Positions 7,545-16,730 of a stretch of 64,000 nucleotides of DNA are shown here, in pieces. The position numbers and the translations under genes are program-made. Numbering within the stretch: the stretch's first letter is position 1; each line of letters begins with the position of its first letter. Source of the DNA: Desulfuromusa sp. (GTDB taxonomy: Bacteria; Desulfobacterota; Desulfuromonadia; Desulfuromonadales; Geopsychrobacteraceae); the NCBI GenBank assembly GCA_016744675.1, contig JADGDX010000006.1:1-64000 (forward strand), given 5' to 3'. The notes below the pieces were generated by a model. The model was not told the DNA's origin. It did no database searches and saw nothing but the letters and a program-made list of their open reading frames with translations.

Positions 7545-8101
7545 AAATCACATACACGATTGATCTTGAAGATTTCTTTACTTTCAGCCAACACCTGATG
7601 AAAACATCCCCCCTAATTATAAAGGCGATCCGCAAAGGGCAGATGTGGTGGGCGAGTGGACCTTTAGCTGCAGGACTTGGATTATCCATCATTAGAGGGC
7701 TTTCCCCCGACAAAACTCTAACCACTCTTGCCCTTTTAAGTGTGACGATTTCTCTCCCACTGTTTTTACTTTATAAGCACTATTTCAACTATCGCAACAA
7801 TAAACAGATCAGGTCTTTTGCCAGAGATGGTGCTTATGATGCTCTCCTTGGTACACATGAGATGACGATTTCAGCAGATTGTTTGGCTGAAAAGACAGAA
7901 AGCATGGAAAATATGATCGAGTGGAGTTCAATCAAAAAGATTGTAACCATGCCGGAGCACACTTTTGTTTTCGTTGATGAGGCGACGGCCTACATCATTC
8001 CTCACAACAGAATCATCAGCGGCGATAGGGTTCAGTTTATGAATACACTCATGGACATGTTTAACAAAAGAAAAGCGAAGAACACAACTAAAGCAGAATA
8101 A
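7541..8101 (+). CDS. YcxB-like membrane protein
   Basis: 186 residues. The N-terminal soluble strand (MKITYTIDLEDFF) is followed by two helices (about 42-58 and 64-84) and a C-terminal domain containing ADCLAEKTESMENMIEWSSIKKIV, TFVFVDEATAYIIPHNRI. This is the layout of YcxB-family proteins, in which a hairpin of two membrane helices precedes a PH-like beta domain. No biochemical role is known for the family. It overlaps tag by 4 bp. Confidence 0.75.
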   Translation: MKITYTIDLEDFFTFSQHLMKTSPLIIKAIRKGQMWWASGPLAAGLGLSIIRGLSPDKTLTTLALLSVTISLPLFLLYKHYFNYRNNKQIRSFARDGAYDALLGTHEMTISADCLAEKTESMENMIEWSSIKKIVTMPEHTFVFVDEATAYIIPHNRIISGDRVQFMNTLMDMFNKRKAKNTTKAE

Positions 8102-8107
8102 ACCGGA

Positions 8108-8626
8108 TTATGTTTCCATCATAAGATCAATCCGTGGATATCTTACATCATCAGAGTTAAAACAACTGTCCATCTGATCTGCTAGTATCGCAATGTCGAT
8201 TCCTAAGTAGATGCCATCAAGCTGTTGCAGATTTCCCAGCCCCAAAGCGGCAAGTGTCTCAGCTCCGACAGCCTCTTCCATAAAATGTTTCAGCAGTGCT
8301 GCGGCGACCTGTATCAATCCCTGAACAAATAGACCCGTTTGAGTTTCACGACCGGCACCAATACTGATGTGCTTGAGTCGCTCGTGGGCTTCCCACCAAA
8401 AGCCATGATTAAAAAGGTCAATACAGTAAAGATAATCTTCACTGTTCTGCCAGGTTTCGCCATCAAATGAATCAGGAGGGGATAATTTCTCACCAAAAGA
8501 ATGCCCTTTTTCATCTAAAAAAGGGTGGGCATTTTGAAAAGGTAGATGGCGATACTCCGGAAGAGCTCTTTCGCTATAACGTGGAGGGGCTGGATCAAAA
8601 AATTGAGGTTCCACACGGGACTCCAT
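8108..8626 (-). CDS. DUF309 domain protein
   Basis: 172 residues from ATG 8626 (a TTG two codons upstream at 8632 is possible; neither has a clear ribosome-binding site). The core LYCIDLFNHGFWWEAHERLKHI followed by GLFVQGLIQVAAALLKHF is the DUF309 signature, an all-helical domain with a conserved WExHE motif. The N-terminal ~60 residues, rich in Pro and His (FFDPAPPRYSERALPEYRHLPFQ), also occur in family members. Function unknown. It is convergent with ycxB, with only 6 bp between stop codons. Confidence 0.8.
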   Translation of the reverse strand: MESRVEPQFFDPAPPRYSERALPEYRHLPFQNAHPFLDEKGHSFGEKLSPPDSFDGETWQNSEDYLYCIDLFNHGFWWEAHERLKHISIGAGRETQTGLFVQGLIQVAAALLKHFMEEAVGAETLAALGLGNLQQLDGIYLGIDIAILADQMDSCFNSDDVRYPRIDLMMET

Positions 8627-8674
8627 AAACAAGGGTGGTCGGAGAAAAAAACATGATTCGACGTCGATACCTTC

Positions 8675-9301
8675 TTAAGCGTCTAAATTCTCTGTTGAAA
8701 ACTCAATTTGCCCGGCACTCAAGTCGGTCAAACGTGTTTGGAAACTGGCGAGTTGTTCTTCTGGCAATTTGAGCTTCAGGCAAATTTTTTCGGCAAATTG
8801 CTTTTCCATCAGTTCTGCCTCATACTCTGATAAAAGTCGTTCTATAGAGTCTAATAGCTGATATCCACATTGAACCGTCAACTCTGTCCATTCAATCTTT
8901 TCGACCCTGTCGAGTTGTTCAAGAGCTGTTTTTACTGCTTGAGTATAAGCCTTGACCATCCCTCCCTTGCCAAGCTTTGTTCCCCCAAAGTAGCGCGTGA
9001 CCACGACGGCTATATCGCCGATATCACCATGTTGCATGGTCGTCAGCATCGGCTTTCCGGCAACACCATGGGGCTCGCCATCGTCACTTAAACCAATACG
9101 ATCTGTACTTCCTGGAGGACCAATCAGATACGCCCAACAATTATGAGATGCAGTAGGAAACTCTTGTTTAATGCGGGAAATGAAAGTGAGTGCGGCTTCG
9201 GTTGTCTCGGCAAACTCAATCGTCGTAATGAAACGACTATGTTTAACCTCTATTTCACAACGGAAAGGTTGAGCAGGAATCGGATAGCGAATCGGTGTCA
9301 T
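8675..9301 (-). CDS. yigZ: YigZ/IMPACT family protein
   Basis: 208 residues. The N-terminal UPF0029/Impact domain shows HSRFITTIEF, ASHNCWAYL and the hallmark DDGEPHGVAGKPML...AVVVTRYFGGTKLGKGGMVKAY. The C-terminal DUF1949 ferredoxin-like domain follows from about residue 140. The eukaryotic homologue IMPACT regulates Gcn2; bacterial YigZ/YvyE function is not settled, with a ribosome or nucleic-acid link proposed. It lies 6 bp downstream of lspA on the same strand and may be its last co-transcribed gene. Confidence 0.92.
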   Translation of the reverse strand: MTPIRYPIPAQPFRCEIEVKHSRFITTIEFAETTEAALTFISRIKQEFPTASHNCWAYLIGPPGSTDRIGLSDDGEPHGVAGKPMLTTMQHGDIGDIAVVVTRYFGGTKLGKGGMVKAYTQAVKTALEQLDRVEKIEWTELTVQCGYQLLDSIERLLSEYEAELMEKQFAEKICLKLKLPEEQLASFQTRLTDLSAGQIEFSTENLDA

Positions 9302-9307
9302 TTCACC

Positions 9308-9802
9308 TCAAGCGTTAGCAGTTGTCTGTTTTTTTTCTCGCTCTTCATGCCATGAACAAATCAGTAAAATTGTCACCCCAACACAAATAGCACTATCAGC
9401 AACATTAAAAGCTGGCCAGTGATAGTTATACCAGTGGACATCCAGAAAATCGACAACTTCCCCGAAACGAAGCCGGTCAATCAAGTTCCCCAGAGCCCCA
9501 CTGAAAACTAATCCCAAAGCCAAGTGCTGCCAGTATTTTTCTGTTGGAATTCTCGTGACATACCAAAGAATTCCAACAGAAGCTAAAACAGAGATAGTAA
9601 TAAAAAAAGGTAACCGGATCGCGCTATCAGACAGAATTCCGAATGCAGCTCCTGGGTTACGAACATATGTCAGGTGAAAAAAATTATTGATCAACCGCCT
9701 TGATTCACCGAGAGCAAAGTTATTATCAATATAGATCTTACTCAGTTGGTCCAATATCAGACTGATGCTAACAACAAGAGTAAAAATCCGGTACTTGCGC
9801 AT
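9308..9802 (-). CDS. lspA: Lipoprotein signal peptidase (signal peptidase II)
   Basis: 164 residues from ATG 9802; longer in-frame extensions run into ileS and were rejected. Four membrane helices. The two catalytic aspartates are in GNLIDRLRFGEVVDFLD and FNVADSAI, and the conserved RNPGAAFGIL motif is present. LspA cleaves prolipoproteins before the lipidated cysteine, at the periplasmic face of the inner membrane. It follows ileS with a 10-bp gap, the classic ileS-lspA operon. Several lipoproteins in this window are expected substrates. Confidence 0.95.
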   Translation of the reverse strand: MRKYRIFTLVVSISLILDQLSKIYIDNNFALGESRRLINNFFHLTYVRNPGAAFGILSDSAIRLPFFITISVLASVGILWYVTRIPTEKYWQHLALGLVFSGALGNLIDRLRFGEVVDFLDVHWYNYHWPAFNVADSAICVGVTILLICSWHEEREKKQTTANA

Positions 9803-9812
9803 ATTGGTCGAC

Positions 9813-12584
9813 TCACAAAGCTTCTGAACAACGGGAACAGATCGTCGGGTGCTCGCTATTTTCACCAACACTGGTTGCATAATTCCAACAACGCTCACAT
9901 TTCTCGCCCTCTGCGGGGAGGACCTGCAAGCGTAAACCAGGAATATTTTCTGCTTCAACTGCAGCAGAAAGATCCTCGCTAAGCTCCACCTGTGAAACAA
10001 TAAAATAGGTTGGGAGCAAATCGAGATAATCGCTCAACAATTGTTGATAATCTTCTGGGACATCAAGAAGAACTTTTGCTTCTAAAGATTGTCCTAGTTG
10101 CTTGTCAGCCCGAGCTTTTTCCAATTGCCTGGACACTTCAGATCTGACTTTTTGCAAGCGATCATAGCGTTCTTCAAGTTGATCATCTAAATAGTTTACA
10201 TTCTCGTGTGGGAAAGAAGCCAAGTGGACACTTGCATCCCGCTCTCCCGGCAATCTCTGCCAAATTTCGTCTGAAGTAAAAGTGAGTACCGGAGCCAACA
10301 TCCGAGTTAGTGCATCGACAATCTGATACATGGTTGAACGGGCACTGCGATAAGCGACACTCGATTCTGGGCTGGTGTAAAGACGATCCTTGAGAATATC
10401 CAGATAGAACGAACTCAGGTCAATCGCGCAAAAATTATGCACCGCATGATAAATGACGTGAAACTCGTATTTCTCGTAAGCAGTGGATACTTTTTGAACC
10501 AAACGATTTAAACGAGACAACGCCCAGCGGTCCAGCTCAAGAAGTTCTTCATCAGGAACCATATCGGTTTTTGGATCAAAACCGTTTAGATTACCGATGA
10601 GATAACGTGCTGTGTTACGAATCCGCCGATAAGCATCAGATAATCGCTGTAAGGTTTCTTGACTAAGGCGAATATCATCACGATAGTCGGTCGCAGCTAC
10701 CCAAAGACGGAGTATTTCTGCTCCATATTTACGGATGATCTCTTCGGGAGCGATAACGTTGCCCATCGATTTTGACATCGGACGACCATCTTTATCGAGA
10801 ACAAAACCGTGAGTTAGAACGGCCTTGTAGGGGGCACAGTCCCGGGTTCCGACAGATTCCAGCAAACTGGAATGGAACCAGCCGCGATGTTGATCAGATC
10901 CCTCTAAATAAAGATCTGCCGGGCTTTGCAAATAATCACGATGTTCGCAGACCGCCGCATGAGACACCCCGGAGTCAAACCAGACATCTAAAATATCGGT
11001 CTCTTTTGTAAATTTATCGTGGCCACAGTCGGGACAGACCGTTCCAGGAGGAAGCAACTCACTCGCATCCTTTTCAAACCAAACATCACTCCCTGTTGCC
11101 TCAAACTGGTCAGCAATATGATGCATGATTTTACCATCATCCAACGCTTCACCACATTTTTCACAATAAGCGATAGTAATTGGAACTCCCCAGCTGCGCT
11201 GCCGGCTGATACACCAATCCGGTCGAGCTTCGACCATGTTGAAGATCCGGTTACGTCCCCAGGTAGGGATCCACTCGACCCGCTCGATTTCCTGCAAGGC
11301 TTTCTTGCGCAGATCATTTTCCTCCATGCTGATGAACCATTGTTCAGTCGCACGGAAAATAATCGGTTTTTTACAGCGCCAGCAATGCGGGTAGCTATGT
11401 GAGACATGACTTTCATGAAGCAGAGCACCGACTTCAGTCAGTTTTTCATTCACTGCCGAATTAGCATCTTTGAGCTTCATTCCGCCAAATATCTCAAGAT
11501 CTTGGCGATAGCGGCCATAATCATCGACAGGGTTATAGATTTCGAGTCCATACTTCAACCCGACAAGGTAATCATCCTGACCATGACCTGGAGCCGTATG
11601 AACACAACCTGTTCCTGCCTCTAAGGTGACATGATCACCAAGGACAATCAGAGAGTTGCGATCGTAAAAGGGGTGCTTACAGTTTTTCTTATCGAATAAC
11701 TCAGCTGCAAATGTTGTCACCACTGAATAATCTTCAATCCCAAGGGTTTTCAGCACCGATTCATAGAGACCTTCAGCCAAAACCAGTAATTCACCGTTGA
11801 CTTCAACGATCACATAGGGAAGTTCAGAGTTAAGACAGATCCCCAAGTTAGCTGGGATCGTCCATGGAGTCGTCGTCCAGATGACAAAACTGATCGATCT
11901 CCCTTCCAAGCTAGCTAATGATTCTGGCAGTTCATCGACAAAAGGGAATTTCACGTAAATTGATGGTGAAGTGTGGTTATCATATTCAACTTCGGCCTCC
12001 GCCAGAGCGGTGACACAGGAAGAGCACCAGTGGATCGGCTTTTTCCCTTTATAAAGAGATCCACGCTCAACCAACTTTGCTAATTCACGCGCTGTTGTCG
12101 CCTCATAATCGGGAGTCATGGTCAGATAGGGATCTTCCCAATTGCCAAATATTCCCAACCGTTGAAACTCTTCACCCTGAGTTTGGACCCAAACTTTTGC
12201 GTACTCACGACATTGGCGACGAAAATCAGCTTTGCTCATTTCGCGCTTTTTCTTACCAAGTTTTTTATCGACCATCAGTTCAATGGGCAGACCATGACAA
12301 TCCCAACCAGGAACGTAAGGGGTAAAGAAGCCCTGCATGCGCTTGCTTTTGACGATGATATCTTTGAGGATTTTATTCAGAGCATGCCCCATGTGCAAAT
12401 GCCCGTTAGCATAGGGAGGGCCATCATGAAGGATAAAGCTTTCGCCTCCTTGGTTGGCTCTCTCCAGTTGATCATTCAAACCGATCTGTTGCCAATGCTT
12501 CAGGAGTTCTGGTTCCCGGTTCGGCAGGTTGGCACGCATCGGAAAATCAGTTTGGGGTAAATTTAAGGTCTCTTTATAATCCAT
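9813..12584 (-). CDS. ileS: Isoleucyl-tRNA synthetase
   Basis: 923 residues from ATG 12584, preceded by GGAG 9 bases upstream. Class I synthetase with the HIGH-type motif PYANGHLHMGH, the editing (CP1) domain with TTTPWTIPANLGI, the KMSKS loop in the form RPMSKSMGN (Pro in place of the first Lys), and a C-terminal zinc finger CERCWNY...CSRCSEAL. Length and zinc finger place it with the bacterial type 1 enzymes. No T-box leader was recognised in the 165 bases upstream. First gene of the ileS-lspA-yigZ cluster. Confidence 0.97.
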   Translation of the reverse strand: MDYKETLNLPQTDFPMRANLPNREPELLKHWQQIGLNDQLERANQGGESFILHDGPPYANGHLHMGHALNKILKDIIVKSKRMQGFFTPYVPGWDCHGLPIELMVDKKLGKKKREMSKADFRRQCREYAKVWVQTQGEEFQRLGIFGNWEDPYLTMTPDYEATTARELAKLVERGSLYKGKKPIHWCSSCVTALAEAEVEYDNHTSPSIYVKFPFVDELPESLASLEGRSISFVIWTTTPWTIPANLGICLNSELPYVIVEVNGELLVLAEGLYESVLKTLGIEDYSVVTTFAAELFDKKNCKHPFYDRNSLIVLGDHVTLEAGTGCVHTAPGHGQDDYLVGLKYGLEIYNPVDDYGRYRQDLEIFGGMKLKDANSAVNEKLTEVGALLHESHVSHSYPHCWRCKKPIIFRATEQWFISMEENDLRKKALQEIERVEWIPTWGRNRIFNMVEARPDWCISRQRSWGVPITIAYCEKCGEALDDGKIMHHIADQFEATGSDVWFEKDASELLPPGTVCPDCGHDKFTKETDILDVWFDSGVSHAAVCEHRDYLQSPADLYLEGSDQHRGWFHSSLLESVGTRDCAPYKAVLTHGFVLDKDGRPMSKSMGNVIAPEEIIRKYGAEILRLWVAATDYRDDIRLSQETLQRLSDAYRRIRNTARYLIGNLNGFDPKTDMVPDEELLELDRWALSRLNRLVQKVSTAYEKYEFHVIYHAVHNFCAIDLSSFYLDILKDRLYTSPESSVAYRSARSTMYQIVDALTRMLAPVLTFTSDEIWQRLPGERDASVHLASFPHENVNYLDDQLEERYDRLQKVRSEVSRQLEKARADKQLGQSLEAKVLLDVPEDYQQLLSDYLDLLPTYFIVSQVELSEDLSAAVEAENIPGLRLQVLPAEGEKCERCWNYATSVGENSEHPTICSRCSEAL

Positions 12585-12749
12585 ACTATTTTGTCTCCGC
12601 AGAGAGGTGTCACAATAAAAGGTATTGGCCGGTGAAATAATCCCGCAGGCTAGCAAATACAGCATTTAAGTTCAAGAAGAAAGGACGGTATTTTACGTAT
12701 TTAAGATTGTTTTCAGGGGCTAAAACATTGAGGTAATAGCAGAAACGAG

Positions 12750-13538
12750 CTAATCTTTTTCAACCATATTTCTTACCTGCCCGGTCAATTTGATCCACAA
12801 CAGACCTAACTGTTCATGAACCCACATCTCACTTTGGGCCAAAGTTGAACCACTTGGAAAGGTCCACCAGCTTCGAAAAGGCTTACTTAGATGCCCCGTC
12901 GGAGCGGGGAGAGGGTCCAGCCCTACCTTATGGAAGAGATTCAAAGCTCGCGGCATATGTACAGCCGATGTGACCAATACAAGAGAATCCCCTGAAAAGT
13001 TAGCAGCTATCAGCTCAGCTTCTTCAATGGTGTCTCTGGGGCCATTAAAAACCAAAATATCTTCGGCGGGGACTCCCAGAATCAGAGCTAACTCACGTAA
13101 TTTTTCTGGATAAGAGACCTGATCTTGAACGATCCCCTTAAACCCGGTAAGAATTAATTGACTCCCAGGATTAAGACGATAAATACGGATCCCCTCCGCG
13201 AGACGAACAATTCCTGCCGGCTTGATTTCACTGGTGACCGGTTGACTGTCAACAGACTGGTGCCAACTTCCTAAAACGGAAATATAGTCAACTGAGACCG
13301 GGCCCTGTTGGTAGGAAGGGGCTTCAGACTCAAATAGGGAAATATATTGATGGCTTAAGGGAGCGTAGCTGGCAACAAATAACAAACCTGTCGTCAAAAA
13401 AACCACGATGATACCCAACCAACGGGTTTTTTGACGCAGAAGTAACAATGCCCCCCAGAAGAGGAGGAGCAACGTCATTGGCACGGGCATCAATAAATTA
13501 CCAAGAATTTTTTTCAGTAAGAACAGGTAATGATCCAT
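12750..13538 (-). CDS. YdcF/ElyC-like DUF218 membrane protein
   Basis: 262 residues from ATG 13538, chosen because homologues begin with a short 'LLKKILGNLLMP' amphipathic segment and two membrane helices (about 7-30 and 36-58). A 32-codon upstream extension is open but unsupported. The soluble domain carries DUF218 marks: YISVLGSW, RLAEGIRIYRLNPGSQLILTGF, GPRDTIEEA and LVTSAVHMPRALNLF. ElyC acts in envelope biogenesis and peptidoglycan/lipid carrier metabolism in E. coli; whether this one does is inference. Confidence 0.82.
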   Translation of the reverse strand: MDHYLFLLKKILGNLLMPVPMTLLLLFWGALLLLRQKTRWLGIIVVFLTTGLLFVASYAPLSHQYISLFESEAPSYQQGPVSVDYISVLGSWHQSVDSQPVTSEIKPAGIVRLAEGIRIYRLNPGSQLILTGFKGIVQDQVSYPEKLRELALILGVPAEDILVFNGPRDTIEEAELIAANFSGDSLVLVTSAVHMPRALNLFHKVGLDPLPAPTGHLSKPFRSWWTFPSGSTLAQSEMWVHEQLGLLWIKLTGQVRNMVEKD

Positions 13539-13960
13539 CAGTATCTCGACATTAGCGGCTACAAGGATAAACGGGACACTAACGCAGTTGACCAAATTGT
13601 TCAACGTTTCTGTTGGTGATTGGGAATGAACCATGGAAAGAATAGGGGTTTAAAACTTCATAACAACGATAATAGATCTTTAGCATCACAGCCATACGAG
13701 TCAGTAAAGTCACCCTTTTCACAATTATTCAGCTATCTCTCCCCTAACAGAGGAAGATCTCACCCCCAGAGTTGGCCTCCCAGATCGCTTGTTTAATATA
13801 ACTTTGGTTTATCTACATATTGCCTTGCAAATGCCGCTACTTATGGTCTTTTTATTAAAAACCGACAATTGCAATTTGAAAAAAATAAACTGCAGGTATA
13901 GACAGTAAAATGCAAAACAACCTAAATAGCTGTTTTAAAAACGAATTTTCATTTTTTAGT
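13539..13960. other. Intergenic region, no gene seen
   Basis: About 420 AT-rich bases between the divergent DUF218 gene and the zinc-ribbon pair. Both strands were checked; only short, unsupported frames are present. The right end leads into a good promoter at 13961. Confidence 0.5.
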
Positions 13961-13988
13961 TTGACAATTATTGAAAGAAGAGTACGAT
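13961..13988 (+). promoter_or_regulatory. Sigma-70 promoter for the zinc-ribbon gene pair
   Basis: TTGACA (13961-13966), 16-bp spacer, TACGAT (13983-13988). The first gene starts 50 bases later. Confidence 0.65.
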
Positions 13989-14038
13989 CAATAAACACTC
14001 AAGGGTATTTAATTCCACATAAGAGAAAGGAAAGGGTT

Positions 14039-14251
14039 ATGCGATGCCCGATTTGCGGTAACTACGAACAAAGAAATATGAAAATGAAAACCGACCAGTT
14101 TTACGAAGATCTTGCCGAATGTTCTGTCTGTGGTAGCAGTTGGTCAATCAATCATGGACATGCTGAAATACTACATGACTCCCAGATCGCATCATTCCTA
14201 CAGGGGAAAACCGACTGTGTAGAAGGGGATGACTACACCTGGTCAACTTAA
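14039..14251 (+). CDS. Zinc-ribbon microprotein, unknown function
   Basis: 70 residues from ATG 14039, with AAAGGAAAGG upstream. The protein starts MRCPICGNYEQRN and has a second cysteine knuckle CSVCGSSWSINHG, a CxxC-(~25)-CxxC zinc ribbon. The C-terminal tail is acidic (CVEGDDYTW). An upstream in-frame extension to 13910 is open, but it lies across the promoter and was rejected. It is transcribed with a second small Cys-rich protein 29 bp downstream. No family recognised with confidence. Confidence 0.75.
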   Translation: MRCPICGNYEQRNMKMKTDQFYEDLAECSVCGSSWSINHGHAEILHDSQIASFLQGKTDCVEGDDYTWST

Positions 14252-14280
14252 CTTACCACCCTAACGACAAAGGAAAAACC

Positions 14281-14472
14281 ATGGAAGCAGTTGAAATAAA
14301 AGAAGCGGCACCTTGCCGATGCGGCGGCCAAGTGAAGATTTTTGGCCCCTGTAAATATGCCCCGAGAAGTCATTGGATGATCTACTGTACGAATGATTCT
14401 TGCGAAAGGATTGCTTCTGCTGACAGTCTTGATGATGTGATAGACCAGTGGAATCACAATCTTTTGGCCTGA
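14281..14472 (+). CDS. Lar-like zinc-ribbon microprotein
   Basis: 63 residues: PCRCGGQVKIFGPCKY...WMIYCTNDSCERIASADSLDDVIDQWNHNL. The layout CxCGG...CxxxxC followed by a helix ending in 'ai..WN' is that of the Lar (restriction-alleviation-like) zinc-ribbon family, common in phages and mobile DNA. The gene has AAAGGAAAAACC before its ATG and a strong terminator after it. The Lar name is a fold-level resemblance only; an anti-restriction role is not shown. Confidence 0.7.
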   Translation: MEAVEIKEAAPCRCGGQVKIFGPCKYAPRSHWMIYCTNDSCERIASADSLDDVIDQWNHNLLA

Positions 14473-14504
14473 TTGAAGCCAGGACAACATCTACAAAGAG
14501 TTTC

Positions 14505-14544
14505 ATGAAAAAAGGGTTCTCCCGTTGCGAAGAACCCTTTTCAT
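14505..14544. terminator. Bidirectional terminator between the zinc-ribbon pair and hflC
   Basis: ATGAAAAAAGGGTTCT (14505-14520) pairs with AGAACCCTTTTCAT (14531-14544). T-runs appear on both strands, so it can end transcripts from either side. Confidence 0.85.
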
Positions 14545-14560
14545 GACGTTAATGAGATAG

Positions 14561-15484
14561 CTATTCAGCCGTTTTCAGATATTTGTAATAATCTGAGTCG
14601 GTCGATATAACCAGCTTTCCCTTCTTGGTGATGGTTTTTTTGTACGATTCCATGGTGCGTAAAAACGTATAAAATTCTTTATCTTGGTTGTAAGCTTCAG
14701 CATAAATAGCCGCAGCTTCGGCATCTGCTGCACCTCGATATTCCAATGCCTTACGGTAAGCTTCAGAGCTGATATTTTTCAACTCACGCTGCATCTTACC
14801 CAGGATCTCAAGCTTTTCACCTTCTCCCTCAGAACGATATTGAGCAGCAACTTTTTTCCGCTCGTTAATCATCCGCTCGTACACCCGCACTCGAACCTGC
14901 TCCACATAATTAAGCCGTTTGAACTGGACATCGATAAGCTCAATTCCATACTCAGGAGTCCCTGCGCTAGCCTCTTTAAGGATATTCGCAAGAATCTCTT
15001 CGCGGCCAACCATATCTTCTGGAAGAATTTTGACACCATCAACTTCAAAGTTCTCATCCCCTCGAGATTTATAGTCACTCCCACGAACGAGTTCAACCAG
15101 TAGATGACCCGAAACGAAGTCACGCACGACTGAATCAATAATATCATCAAGGCGACTATGAGCACCTCGTTCACTTGCGACCGTCTTCAAAAAGAGAAGC
15201 GGGTCAGTAATCCGCCAGCGAGCTGTTGTATCAACCCAGATAAACTTTTTATCTTTGGTTGGAATTTGGTTCGGATCACCGTCCCATTTAAGAATTCGCT
15301 TCTCAAACCGGGTGACATCTTGAATAAATGGAATTTTAAAATGGAGACCGGGGTAAGAAACTTCACCGACGGGCTTACCAAACTGTGTCACAATAGCCTG
15401 CTCAGCCTCGTTAACAACATAAAAACCGCCTCGGATAACTAACAGCGCAACGATAACAACGATAATGAAAAATCCATTTTTCAT
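14561..15484 (-). CDS. hflC: HflC, band-7 subunit of the FtsH-associated complex
   Basis: 307 residues. One N-terminal membrane helix (FFIIVVIVALLVIRGGFYVV) is followed by a band-7/SPFH domain (VNEAEQAIVTQFGKPVGEV..GLHFKIPF) and a coiled-coil rich in Ala and Glu (KALEYRGAADAEAAAIYAEAY). HflK and HflC form a large periplasm-facing cage that encloses and modulates the FtsH protease. The start overlaps the end of hflK by 4 bp, so the two are translationally coupled. FtsH itself is not in the window. Confidence 0.95.
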   Translation of the reverse strand: MKNGFFIIVVIVALLVIRGGFYVVNEAEQAIVTQFGKPVGEVSYPGLHFKIPFIQDVTRFEKRILKWDGDPNQIPTKDKKFIWVDTTARWRITDPLLFLKTVASERGAHSRLDDIIDSVVRDFVSGHLLVELVRGSDYKSRGDENFEVDGVKILPEDMVGREEILANILKEASAGTPEYGIELIDVQFKRLNYVEQVRVRVYERMINERKKVAAQYRSEGEGEKLEILGKMQRELKNISSEAYRKALEYRGAADAEAAAIYAEAYNQDKEFYTFLRTMESYKKTITKKGKLVISTDSDYYKYLKTAE

Positions 15485-16521
15485 TTGACTGCTCCTTCCA
15501 TGGTGCTACGTAAGGGGAGCAATGGTAACAAGCCACCACTTTTATCATCCATGATATAGGTTTCATCTAAATTAGGCAGAACATCCTCCATCGTTTCAAT
15601 ATGGATTCGCTTGCGAGTGACATACGGTGCTTTTTTGTACTCGCTCAATAAGGCGACAAAACGGTTGGTTTCACCGCGTGCTTTATTAATCCGCTCAACA
15701 GCATAGCCCTGCGCCTCTTGAAGAGCTCGCTTTGCCTCACCGCGAGCCTTAGGGACTTCACGATTGTACTGCTCACGTGCTTGAAAGATTAGACTCTCTT
15801 TCTGCTGCTCCGCCTCATTAACTTCATTGAAAGCGTCCTTAACAGCTTCCGGAGGGTTAACATCTTGGAACTTAACCGTAACAATCCTCACCCCAATATC
15901 ATACTGCTTGAGGGTCGCCTGAAGAGCCTGTTCAATCTTGTCTGCAAGTGCCGCACGATCAGTCGTCAAAACCTGAGTAACATCGGCATTTCCGATTGTT
16001 TTACGCACCATAGCCTCGGCAATATCACGGATCGTACCGATCGGATCTTTGATTTTAAAAATATATTTAAATGGATCAGAGACCTGAAATTGAACAATCC
16101 ACTCAACATCACTGACGTTTAAATCACCCGTCAGAGTCAGAGATTCTTCTTCCAATCCCCTTTTATTGTAAACCGTTTTGATTCCTGGAGAGACGGTCCG
16201 ATAACCAAATTCTTCCTTCAAGACTCGGCCAGTTGGAACGAGATAAACTTGCTCAACTCCAAATGGAATTTTGAAATGAAGGCCAGGATCTGAAAATTTT
16301 GCAAATTTCCCAAACCGCAAAACCACACCCGTCTCTTCGGTGTCCACTTTATACATACTGCTCGACCCACCAATAACAGCCAGTATGATCACAATAACCA
16401 CAAGCAAGGGGAGAATCCCCTTTTGTGGGCTAAACTGTAGCTTTTTTTTGAATCGATCAGCGATTTCAATGACCTTCTTTTCCAAGTCTTCCCCGGAAGG
16501 GCCCTGTCCCCAATCTTGCAT
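15481..16521 (-). CDS. hflK: HflK, band-7 subunit of the FtsH-associated complex
   Basis: 346 residues. The Gly-rich N-terminal segment (MQDWGQGPSGEDLEKKV) is typical of HflK, followed by a membrane helix at about 38-55 and the SPFH domain (VDTEETGVVLRFGKFAKFSDPGLHFKIPF). A long Ala/Glu/Arg coiled-coil contains 'NREVPKARGEAKRALQEAQGYA'. It is the first gene of hflKC and is divergently arranged to the small gene at 16731, with about 210 bp between them. Confidence 0.95.
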   Translation of the reverse strand: MQDWGQGPSGEDLEKKVIEIADRFKKKLQFSPQKGILPLLVVIVIILAVIGGSSSMYKVDTEETGVVLRFGKFAKFSDPGLHFKIPFGVEQVYLVPTGRVLKEEFGYRTVSPGIKTVYNKRGLEEESLTLTGDLNVSDVEWIVQFQVSDPFKYIFKIKDPIGTIRDIAEAMVRKTIGNADVTQVLTTDRAALADKIEQALQATLKQYDIGVRIVTVKFQDVNPPEAVKDAFNEVNEAEQQKESLIFQAREQYNREVPKARGEAKRALQEAQGYAVERINKARGETNRFVALLSEYKKAPYVTRKRIHIETMEDVLPNLDETYIMDDKSGGLLPLLPLRSTMEGAVK

Positions 16522-16730
16522 CAGTACCTACTTTCTCTTGTTGAATGTTTTTTGATCTCTTACCTGTGAGTATCCTCTACGAAATGAACCACTCATTATA
16601 ACAGGTTTTCTTTGCGAACGGTTATCCTTTTCACCCTGAACCGATAAGCTTTTCAGCCCTGAGATCTTGGCAAATACACTCTCAGCAGGATATACTTAGA
16701 TTTTTCAATCCATGTCAAAAGGAGAAGTCG

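Noticed and set aside
16600-16700. TPP riboswitch upstream of the thiamine-binding protein gene (CTGAGA present)
   Set aside because: Only the short CTGAGA motif occurs; the other conserved TPP segments and the required stems are absent.
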